From the NCBI GenBank assembly GCA_013339895.1, contig JABACO010000005.1, positions 7,194,888-7,258,887 of the forward strand: 64,000 bases of DNA. The letters are read 5' to 3'. This document shows positions 1 to 8,639 of the stretch, piece by piece (position 1 is the first letter of the stretch; each line of letters begins with the position of its first letter). The notes beneath the pieces were generated by a model. The model ran no database searches. It worked only from the letters and a program-made list of their open reading frames with translations, and was not told where the DNA came from. Position numbers and translations under genes: made by a program. The stretch comes from Ephydatia muelleri. Taxonomy: Eukaryota; Porifera; Demospongiae; Spongillida; Spongillidae.

Positions 1-320
1 GTGTACATGTTTATCACGAAGATCAAGAGGGCTGCTTTGTTATGTGTGTTTTAGCACAAATTACACATGATTAGCAAAATAGCCCCCTCCTTCTATGAAA
101 CTGATCTTGTTGATAAGCACACACCCACACGGATATGCACACACAATACACTCATACACACACAAAAACACTGAACCACACACATATATAATGCACACAT
201 TACACATAGACACAACCAATATATATAATCCCAAAACACACTTAGCAAAATTGCTCCTCCTTTCCATATGCACACTGATTTTGGTGATAAACACACACAC
301 ATGCACACATGCACGCACGC

Positions 321-368
<48 letters not shown>

Positions 369-2030
369 TCATGCACATTTCATACCCATGCATACAAAAA
401 CACACAGCACACACACAGGCATGGAATCCACATACTCATTCAAATACACATGCACACAATAGATCCATTTTGTGTGCGTGTGTGTGTGCATATGCGTATG
501 TGTGTGGTGCTGTGCTTGTGTGTTGTGTGTATGTATGCATGTGTGTTGTGTGTGTGTGCGTTTATCACCATGATCTGTGTCATGTGGAAAGAAGGGACAA
601 TTTTGCTAAGTATTTTAGTGATTCTACATATATAAGCTATTGGTAATCTGTGTGTATGTGTACATGTATGTGTGTGTGTGTGAATCTGTGTATTGTGTGG
701 GTGATGGTGCGTATCACCAAGATTAGTGTACACATGGAAAGGAGGTGTTATTTGCTAAGTGTGTTTTGTATGAATAATTCTATAAGCCTCTTTGGTTGGT
801 TGAGGGTGTATGCGTGCATTTGTTTATCATTTGGATCAAGAAGATGGGCTATTTTGCTATGTGTGGTTTAGCACTAAAACACACTTAGCAAAATAGACCC
901 CCTTTCCATGTACACTGATCATGGTGATAAACACCCGCACACACACACAAACATGCACACACAATACTCACATAACACACACAACCACACACACAAGTAT
1001 AAGCTTATAGAATCACAAAGCACACTTAGCAAAATAGCCCCTCTTTTCCATGTGCACAGTGATCTTGGAGATGCACACAACAACACAACACACACACACA
1101 CACACACACACACATTTATGCAACCAATAAAAACACACTTAGCAAAGTAGCCCCTCTTGTCCATATGCACACTGAACTGATTCTGGTGAACAAACCCACA
1201 CTCACATTCACGCACATAAATACATAAGCACACAGCACACACATACATTCATGTACACAGACACAAACACGCATACACAACTGTCGAATCACAAAAAAAC
1301 ACTTTGCAAAATACCCCCTCCTTTCCATAGGCCATGGGATCTACACACATGCACACAGACACACACACACACACAGTACACACATTCACATACACACAAT
1401 AGAACCATTTGTGTGTGTCCACGCATAGTGTACGTGTGTACTGTGTATGTGTACTGTGTATATGTATGCATGTGTGTGTATGCATGTGTGTGTGTTTGTG
1501 TTTATCTCCAAGATTAATGTTATGTGAAATGATGGAGCTATTTTGCTAAGTATGTTTTTATGATTCTATAGGCCTCTTTGGTTGCATGGTTGAGTGTGTG
1601 TGTGCATGTCTTTATCACCAAGATCAAGTAAGAAGAGCTATTTTGCTATGTGTGTTTTAGAATAGCACAAATACACGCTTAGCAAAATAGCCCCTCCTTT
1701 CCATACATATGGGAACCACACCCACACAGATAATGCATCCATTCACATACACACAATGGAACCACTTTGTGCATGTGTGTGTGTGTATTATGTGTGTGTG
1801 TATTGTGTATGTCCTTATCACCTAGATCAGGGGCTATTCTGCTAAGAGTGTTTTAGCACAAATCAGTACACACACTTAGCAAAATAGCCCCCACCCTTCT
1901 ATGAACACTGATCTTGGTGATACCCACACAAACAATACACTGACACATAATACACACAACACACACTCACACATGCAACCAGCAGGCTAATAGAATCACT
2001 AAAACACACTTAGCAAAATTAATCTTAAAG
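1..2030. repeat. CA-rich minisatellite with a ~60-bp unit in both orientations
   Basis: The tract is built from CA/GT runs that alternate with a recurring unit. The unit reads roughly ACTTAGCAAAATAGCCCC, TCCTTTCCATATGCACACTG, then ATCTTGGTGATAAACACAC. Copies on + lie near 65-115, 238-296, 880-935, 1020-1080, 1135-1195, 1290-1345, 1678-1725 and 1875-1930. Reverse copies lie near 560-620, 705-765, 1500-1560, 1610-1660 and 1810-1860. Several reverse/forward neighbours form hairpins with short loops. The long ORFs across it are repeats of Cys-Val or His-Thr and are not genes. Confidence 0.9.
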
Positions 2031-2430
2031 ACCTCATGTTGGGAATTTCAGTGAAGCTGAATTTGGTGAAGAGATAGGTAAATTACATACTGGTAAATAC
2101 ATATGCAGTGGCATTTACAGTGGCTCTAGTTCTTCAAACAACCTATCAGTTATTGAGCAGTAAACTCCGTGATATGGTCCTGGTGCTCGACACATCTCTG
2201 TCTTCAAGGGCTGATTGAGCATACTGCTCACACGTTTCATCTTATTGGATAGCGGAATGGAGGGCAAGACCATTGACCATTGAAGTTCATGGTAGGACTT
2301 GTCACTTGCATTGAAACAATCCATGAGGTGTGCAGATATCTAGTGTTATGTATGGAACATCACACAGATATATGATATGGTTAGAATTGGCCACAAACAA
2401 CAGTTCTATTTTAGTGCTCCCTTCCACCTA
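2030..2430. repeat. Non-satellite block duplicated at 49800-50220
   Basis: This complex-sequence block ends the satellite tract and recurs almost unchanged, in the same orientation, near 49800-50220. Together with the preceding satellite it forms a direct duplication of about 2.4 kb (1-2430 and about 47815-50220). The left edge may lie outside the window. Confidence 0.85.
2115..2324 (-). CDS. Small hypothetical ORF, possible terminal exon (copy 1)
   Basis: A 69-codon ORF with ATG and stop inside the duplicated block. I do not recognise the product. It begins MDCFNAS and ends FEELEPL. The second copy at 49895-50104 keeps the same frame and length, and I see four amino-acid differences. An in-frame stop lies six codons upstream of the ATG, but an AG there could also be a splice acceptor, so this may be a terminal exon captured by the repeat. 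Open-frame conservation is the only support, and the copies may simply be young. Confidence 0.3.
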   Translation of the reverse strand: MDCFNASDKSYHELQWSMVLPSIPLSNKMKRVSSMLNQPLKTEMCRAPGPYHGVYCSITDRLFEELEPL

Positions 2431-2692
2431 AATGTATGTGTGTGTGCATGATGCGTGTGCATGAGAATATGTGTGCATGCGTGTATGTGTGCATGCGTGT
2501 ATGTGTGCAATGCGTGCATGTGTGCGTGTATGTATGTGTGCGTGTATGTATGTGTGTGTATGTATGGGTGCGTGTGTGCGTGTGTGCGTGTGTGCGTGTG
2601 TGCGTGTGTGCGTGTGTGCGTGTGTGCGTGTGTGCGTGTGTGCGTGTGTGCGTGTGTGCGTGTGTGCGTGTACGTGTGCGTGTGTGCGTGTA
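2431..2692. repeat. GTGTGC / TATG microsatellite
   Basis: A run of TGTGCATG and TATGTGTGCG units passes into a pure GTGTGC array at about 2570-2690. Reading frames through it on both strands are artefacts. Confidence 0.95.
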
Positions 2693-2704
2693 CCCGATCG
2701 CATC

Positions 2705-2785
2705 GGGTAAGATCGCATAGTAACTCAACTGGTAGAAAACCTTTTTGGGCAGCGCGATGAGAGGTCTGGGACCGATTTCATGCCA
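2705..2785 (+). other. tRNA-like segment, possible SINE head
   Basis: TAACTCAACTGG at 2721-2732 resembles a pol III A box (tRNA D arm). GGTCTGGGACC at 2763-2773 is an imperfect B box about 30 bp downstream. I cannot fold an acceptor stem or a clear anticodon arm, so a functional tRNA is unlikely. It could be a decayed tRNA-derived SINE or chance. Confidence 0.2.
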
Positions 2786-3599
2786 TCAAAAAACTGAAGG
2801 AGGGCCACACTTCAACTACACAGCATTATCTATCCGCACGTGAGTCAATTTTGAGGGCACGAGATGGAGGAACGTACAGATTCAACATGAAATGCTTCTC
2901 CCGGGTATGGAAGCCGATTTTTCAATAGGAAGGCCTAGTTTTTAGTACATTTTATAGTTCTTCGATGTACTAGCTATATTATTTTTAAATATCAAAATCG
3001 TAAATCGTAAAGGTATTGACACAAATGACCGTGGAATATTGTAATGAGAAACCCTTCTCATTGACTACCTGTACATTTGGGGACAATGTTATGACAATCC
3101 TAGGGAAGCCCCAGCTTAAATAGGAAAAATACGGCGACACCACTAAAAATCATAACAAATGTAGTGTACTAACATTTTCAAATTTCAAATCCTGGGAAAA
3201 ATCTGGCGTCCTTGGTATACAACTAACCCATACATTGGTATGGGAAGGTATACGGGAATATTCGGTGATTCGCAAACCGCGAGTAAATTATTCTGACTTT
3301 TGACCGCTCATTTCTGGATATGTACCATAGAGAAGAAATTAGTAATTCAAAATCATCATCGGTTACTGTAACTCACCTTCCTCATGGCTCCAGGTTGATA
3401 TATCTTCCTGTCTCCATTAAGCTCTCTCATCGTGACAGAGTTAAAGAAATGCTGCACCACAGGTGCAATTACTTTAAGTCACCGCCACACCTAATGAATG
3501 TGTAAACATCAACAGTAAATATCAACAGTAACTTTATTTATTAAACATACAGGATATGATCATCTGTGCCACTGTGCGACACAATTCTAAAAGAAAACA
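2786..3599. other. No gene seen
   Basis: Mixed AT-rich sequence. The ORF at 3320-3505 (61 codons) matches nothing I recognise and has no supporting context. Confidence 0.5.
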
Positions 3600-3910
3600 A
3601 AGCATCGACGGACGAGGAGGAATGTGATGCAGCGCAGAATGAGGTTTGTTGACACGACTGCTAGGGTGTGTGGTAAGTTCAGATAGGAGCTTCTGAGTAG
3701 TATAGCTGTGTGCATGCATGGGATGTAGTGGTAACATGTGTGAGATGATGACGTAATAATCTATCTATTATTCTCTCCTAATAGGGCGCCTCTCCAATTG
3801 CATTTCAAGTTTGGAACCCTCTGTAAATTTGCAAAACAAAGCAACCTGTGCAATTCGCCTTTCACATACATGGACTTTACTTATTTATTCTGCAGTTCAT
3901 ACCTTTTTAT
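3600..3910 (+). pseudogene. Caspase-unit relic: stop region and 3' UTR only
   Basis: The stretch around GGAATGTGATG, the following ATGAGGTT segment and the later blocks (ATTATTCTCTC, AATTGCATTTCAAGTTTGGA, CTTTCACATACATGGACTT) match in order the 3' side of caspase A (6990-7260). The same blocks flank caspases C and D on their 3' sides. No caspase-coding sequence lies upstream. This is the tail of a further copy whose body has been deleted. A GGTAAGT near 3670 and a TAATAGG near 3782 look like ends of an intron in the 3' UTR. Confidence 0.65.
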
Positions 3911-4689
3911 AATAACAGGCCCGGCTATCAATATTAATTAATATCAACAGACATGAACAATTGTATATATGTACATGTATAGCTAACCAAGAAAGATTGC
4001 ATAGCTTATGCATGGAACCGTCAGCATTGAGATGGGTTGGATTTGCTTATAGTGGTATGGAGGGAATATTATCATTATCGAATTATACAGGCTGATGGAT
4101 ATGAGAGGTAGAAACTATGGGAGCTTACCAATAGTAATGCTCACAATCACCCAATGTTTTTGAAAACCAAAGTTCAAAACCTGGCTGGCAACACCCCCTC
4201 AAAAACCTCTTTTTTTGGAGAATTTAAACCAGTAGTGTCCACGCATGTGTATCTCTCCATGGTGAGCTGGGTAAAATTAAATCGCTCTACGTTTGTTGTT
4301 GAAAATGTGCACGCGATGATCATTATAGACCTTTTCATCGTGTGGCTTAACCCTCGAACTGCTAAGGTAGGCTAGTCGTGATAGATGTTAAGAATTAATC
4401 GTATATACATGTCATTCAGATTGCTACATGTTGCAAAACTCTTTGCTCTTGCAAGGCTGTCTTATTGTCCAATCCTGCATTACTTTTCAGTGTGTTATTG
4501 GTGTTACCATAGAGTGTATATTGTTGCATGAAAATTTCACACATCATAATACTAAATAGGCCTAATGACTGAACAAGAGCTGCAGGTGCAAATCTCTAGT
4601 GTATTTCAATATAAAAATTATAATAGAAATAGCGCTGTAATGAATATGAATATGTTCGCAGGTCCCCTGGTGTACCATTATGATGTGGG
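3911..4689. other. No gene seen
   Basis: AT-rich sequence. The 73-codon ORF at 4154-4375 has no recognised domain and no paralogue in the window. Confidence 0.5.
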
Positions 4690-4833
4690 AAATTTTCATG
4701 GTTGAACCGAACATAATTTTGGTCTATTGTAACCTTCATTATAGCTGTAGAAACGGTAAGTATTAAGTGCGAGGGACCACTTATCCTAAGGGTGTACCGA
4801 AATATTAGTGACACAAATTAATAGCCGAATATA
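4690..4833 (+). repeat. Distal upstream part of the caspase A unit
   Basis: The sequence around 4700-4833 matches, in inverted orientation, the region upstream of caspase D (33480-33590). It includes a conserved block CACTTATCCTAAGGGTGTAC. The match breaks at 4834, where a foldback element has been inserted, and resumes after 5613. Confidence 0.75.
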
Positions 4834-5613
4834 TGGAACGTTCTATACGAAAATGGGTCTTGTGGATTTCATTTTATAACATAAAATTTAAATCGATATA
4901 TCTTCCGTCATATTAACGCTATCGGGTTCCTATTGTTAACACAACATACCACACCATTACTATATGTGAAAATCCATTTTGGTGTCTTACACATGCGGGG
5001 TACCGACGTTACAAGGTCCGATACCCCGTAGGGTTCAAAACGGCCACATCTTCAGGTAGGAGTGTCCAAATCGGTTCAAAATAGGTACCTATGTAGAAGG
5101 GTCCTACCGCTATTGATTTGTTCTGTTCGTTAATTTTTGCTTTATCCGTTATGGAGATACAAGTGTGCAAAGAAATTGCATATTTCCCGGGCGTTACGCG
5201 CCATTAACGTATTACGGAGGAGCCAGTCGTAATATGTTAATGGCGCGTAACGCCCGGGAAATATGCAATTTCTTTGCACACTTGTATCTCCATAACGGAT
5301 AAAGCAAAAATTAACGAACAGAACAAATCAATAGCGGTAGGACCCTTCTACATAGGTACCTATTTGGAACCGATTTGGACACTCCTACCTGAAGATGTGG
5401 CCGTTTTGAACCCTACGGGGTATCGGACCTTGTAACGTCGGTACCCCGCATGTGTAAGACACCAAAATGGATTTTCACATATAGTAATGGTGTGGTATGT
5501 TGTGTTAAAAATAGGAACCCGATAGCGGTAATATGACGGAAGATATATCGATTTAAATTTTATGGTATAAAATGAAATCCACAAGACCCATTTTCGTATA
5601 GAACGTTCCATAT
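4834..5613. mobile_element. 780-bp foldback (near-perfect palindrome) DNA element
   Basis: Two arms of about 370 bp, near-identical inverted copies, meet at a short spacer near 5205-5235. The ends read GGAACGTTCTATACG and its complement. Caspase D carries the uninterrupted site (CCGAATATATACATATACACC read on the minus strand near 33450-33475), so the insertion is seen directly. It duplicated ATAT, although the AT-rich site leaves the exact length ambiguous. No transposase is encoded, so it is non-autonomous. Diverged relatives lie at 26740-26960, 60930-61180, 61690-61930 and 62985-63440. Confidence 0.9.
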
Positions 5614-5717
5614 ACATATACACCAGTCTCTAGAGAACCGCATGGTCACAAGAACTTATATCCTGTCTCTAGACGGAATGTTTACAGCTAAATGGAGTAT
5701 AGCGTCTTTATTGTTAC

Positions 5718-5724
5718 TATAAAT
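5718..5724 (+). promoter_or_regulatory. TATA box of caspase A
   Basis: TATAAAT lies 42 bp upstream of the ATG at 5760. The same box occurs at the same distance in copies C, D and E and at 40 bp in B. Usual TATA spacing predicts a 5' UTR of only about 10-15 nt. The ATTCAG that follows could be read as a splice acceptor, but the AG is not conserved in C or E. Confidence 0.65.
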
Positions 5725-5759
5725 ATTCAGTTTAAACCGTTGTGAGCCATTGGGACGCA

Positions 5760-7004
5760 ATGGGTCAAAGGTCTTCACACTGCCGATATAGCGATAAGTT
5801 TATGATCATCGGCAATCCCACGGAGGAGGTGGAATTTGACCCTGCTCAAAGCCATCTGGTGGGCTTTGCGATCGACTACCAGAGTCACGAGAAGATGCAA
5901 GCTAAGTCATTGGGCCGCCCCGTTGTGAACGCTGCCAAGCGCATCTCTAAAACCTTCATAGAGATAGGTGCTGTGCCCTTAAGTAACACGACGATTCTCG
6001 TAGCAAGTGAAAATTCAACGGACTGTACGTTTGAAGGCATGAAAAGGTGCTTTGTATACGCAGCCAAATGTGTGGCGGCAGAAGGAATGTTCATATTTTA
6101 TTTCTGCGGCCACGGTGTAGACGTTGGAGATAAACGGGCACTCGCGCCTTCCGACTTCGATCGCTCGGAGTGCACGTGCATTACCGCTAGCGTCCTGAAC
6201 GACTGGCTGACGGAAGCGAATTGCAAAGCCAAACACGTTCTCTTCGCGTTGGACTGCTGCTACGCCGGTGGCATCGGTCACGCTCTGACGACAGACATAC
6301 CCCTCCACCGCAGCCTGTTCGTCATGAGCGCCTGCACAGCCAATGAGACTTCTTACACCATAGGCACTCTGGAAGTCTCCATGTTCAGCTACTTCCTTGC
6401 CGATGCAATGAGAAAGCAGAGCTGCGATCCTCATAAGCTACCCTTGTACAACATCATGACGGAGTGTTGCACGTGCTGCGAGGCCCTCTCCTCCCTATTG
6501 GTTAAATATGAGGCAGCCGGGAAAGTATCGAGTTGCCAAATCCATCCTGAAATTACGTCCACTGGTGAAGATCAAACGGATAACGATGATGAAATGGACG
6601 GTGTGCCCGATGTCGGTCGCTTCCAGGACATAACAAAGCTCTATGACATGAAGGCCCCTAGGCCGCCATTGCATGCGAAAACCAAACAATGGCTGAAAAG
6701 CATTGTCAAATCAATTACAAAACTTCGTGACAGGAAACTTTTCAAAGATAAGGTATTGAACACAGCAGTGTGCTTCATCACGATGAGCATTGCGTCCTAT
6801 CAATTAGCTTTTCAACCAAATACGGTGTCTCACCCCAATACGTTCGTCACAGCATTTCTGAAAATTGCATCGTTCTTCGACAACCACTGTCACAGTGTAG
6901 ATATAACGATTGATTATGGCCTCGCAGCTTATAACTTAGTCCTCCAAAACAACGGAGTCGACAACGCCAGTATCGAAGCTCTGCGCAACAGTAAAGGAAT
7001 GTGA
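5760..7004 (+). CDS. Caspase-fold cysteine protease, metacaspase-like (copy A)
   Basis: A 414-residue intronless ORF. I start at the ATG at 5760: an upstream in-frame GTG is not a normal eukaryotic start, and this ATG has G at -3 and +4. The N-terminus MGQRSS fits an N-myristoylation site. The catalytic His is His118 in YFCGHG and the Cys is Cys167 in ALDCCYAGG, the metacaspase/bacterial C14 style rather than the QACxG of classical animal caspases. SDFD and SACTANE resemble the acidic and loop motifs of the p20 fold. Residues 285-414 form a helical-looking C-terminal region I do not recognise. There is no signal peptide or membrane helix. Relative to copy C it lacks six residues near position 8 and three near the C-terminus. 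Substrate and role are unknown; cleavage after Arg/Lys would be expected if metacaspase-like. Confidence 0.88.
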   Translation: MGQRSSHCRYSDKFMIIGNPTEEVEFDPAQSHLVGFAIDYQSHEKMQAKSLGRPVVNAAKRISKTFIEIGAVPLSNTTILVASENSTDCTFEGMKRCFVYAAKCVAAEGMFIFYFCGHGVDVGDKRALAPSDFDRSECTCITASVLNDWLTEANCKAKHVLFALDCCYAGGIGHALTTDIPLHRSLFVMSACTANETSYTIGTLEVSMFSYFLADAMRKQSCDPHKLPLYNIMTECCTCCEALSSLLVKYEAAGKVSSCQIHPEITSTGEDQTDNDDEMDGVPDVGRFQDITKLYDMKAPRPPLHAKTKQWLKSIVKSITKLRDRKLFKDKVLNTAVCFITMSIASYQLAFQPNTVSHPNTFVTAFLKIASFFDNHCHSVDITIDYGLAAYNLVLQNNGVDNASIEALRNSKGM

Positions 7005-7560
7005 CGGAGGGCAGGATGAGGTTCGTGTACACAACTGCAAAGGTGTGTAGAGTTAATTACGTTCATGGGAGCTTCATTGTAGCATAATTGTGCATGAGAT
7101 GATCGTGTTAATGGTGCATGTCAATATGTGCATGGGATGATCACATAACGAATCTATACATTATTCTCTGACTCCTAACAGGTTGAATCTTCAATTGCAT
7201 TTAAAGTTTGGATCCCTCTCCAATCAGCCTTTCACATACATGGACTTCAATAGTTTCTTCTTGTTTATTAGTTTAATTAGTGACATTGTGCAAATAGTTT
7301 GTCATACATTACGATAGTATATTTGAGGTATATCCTTACCAGCTAGTGTATTGAAATATATACATGTAGGGCATGCATTGTATATAAGATGGCCATAAGT
7401 ACGTATATATGGTACACTGTGTAGGAGGCAATGGAGGATCCTTCTTCACTGCCTATTGAAGATCATGCTTGCATGTGTGCAGGTGTGCTCGCAGGGTCAT
7501 AAACAAATTCAACATCCTTTACCGAGCAAAACTAAAGCGCTAGCCACGATCGACAAATGG
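7005..7560 (+). other. 3' flank of caspase A
   Basis: Shared in inverted orientation with the 3' flank of caspase D (31440-32020) and partly with that of C (21212-21543). A possible 3' UTR intron runs from GTGTGTAG near 7043 to CTCCTAACAG near 7180. Confidence 0.6.
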
Positions 7561-7617
7561 GATCTCAGTTGGTAAGTATACATATAGTCACTTGTGAGCT
7601 CATTCATAACGTGTCAG

Positions 7618-7678
7618 TGTTGTGTGTGTGTGTGTGTGTGTGTGTGTTGTATGTGTGTGTGCGTGTGTGTGTGTTTGT

Positions 7679-7714
<36 letters not shown>

Positions 7715-7738
7715 TGTGTGCGTGCGTTTGTGTGTTGT
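7618..7738. repeat. GT microsatellite inside the caspase unit
   Basis: Near-pure GT array. The equivalent array sits at 31271-31378 in the inverted caspase D unit, so it was already present when the unit was copied. Confidence 0.95.
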
Positions 7739-7739
7739 G

Positions 7740-8270
7740 CACTTAAAAAAATGGAAATGTTAGGTCAATCGAAATCCAAATCCAATCCTTCGAAGACATG
7801 ATTGTATTTAATCCTTGAACTGCGGAAGAGACCTTTTAATTTGCTGCCGAACTCTATGCGTAAATTGGAACACGCAAGCAGCCTGCCATATACATGTACA
7901 GTCTGTGCATTCATAACCAACGATCTAAGACTTTCAATGACAATGTGAATAGATAGCAGCCTCATGCGGAGTGAATGATTTTTATTGCATTGCTAGCAAA
8001 TTGGCATAAAAAAGGTCATAATTACAAAACTAAATTTATGCACGTACAATTCAAGGATTCATTAGCTAGTATGATCTTGCTCGCTTTGCGATTCATAAAA
8101 CATGATCAAATAGCAGCCCCATGCAGAGGCAATGATTGCACTACTCAGCAAATCACTATCAAATTCACGGACAGAGATACACATTAGTTTACTCATTCTA
8201 CCACAATCAACATTGTATTGTATGTCATGACCGACATAATGCACAGAGACAACTAAAAAGACCTATATGC
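7740..8270. repeat. Distal part of the caspase unit, repeated elsewhere
   Basis: Matches 30730-31260 in inverted orientation. A piece of it (8060-8270) also matches 33690-33910 and 23520-23600. No coding function is evident. Confidence 0.75.
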
Positions 8271-8639
8271 ACACAGGGAAAAAAAGACCGAAAATCAATT
8301 TTGGTAGATTTAATACCTGAAAATGTTGGATTTCATTATGATTTATCATTCCACGAATCCAGCAATTATTCCATAGATGATACGAAATCAGTTAAAAGAT
8401 TTTTCATTATGAATATGCATATGGAAATCATTTACACGATTTTGCAGATGCTTTCCGGTGACCGAATCGTTTATCAAATGCTGCGTAGTATTTGAGTTGC
8501 ATTAATCACATGATTCTATCTGAAATTGATTTTATAATTGATTTATGAACTGACGATAATACTTGGTATATTTAATGTGACTTCATGCATACAAATTGAT
8601 ATTATTCACATGCATACAGAACATAAACTTCTACATCGT
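8271..8639. other. No gene seen
   Basis: AT-rich. The plus-strand ORFs at 8136-8495 and 8538-8828 have no recognisable domain and partly oppose the transposase remnant. Confidence 0.4.

Noticed and set aside
61-1517. Many ORFs of 60-180 codons rich in Cys-Val or His-Thr
   Set aside because: They are translations of CA/GT microsatellite in all frames and on both strands.
5742-5759. Upstream GTG start of caspase A giving SHWDA before MGQ
   Set aside because: GTG is not a usual eukaryotic start; a well-placed ATG follows and the TATA box predicts a leader that begins at about this point.
6015-6434. 139-codon minus-strand ORF opposite caspase A and like ones opposite B, C, D and E
   Set aside because: Shadow of the conserved caspase frame; it appears in every copy because the sense strand is conserved.
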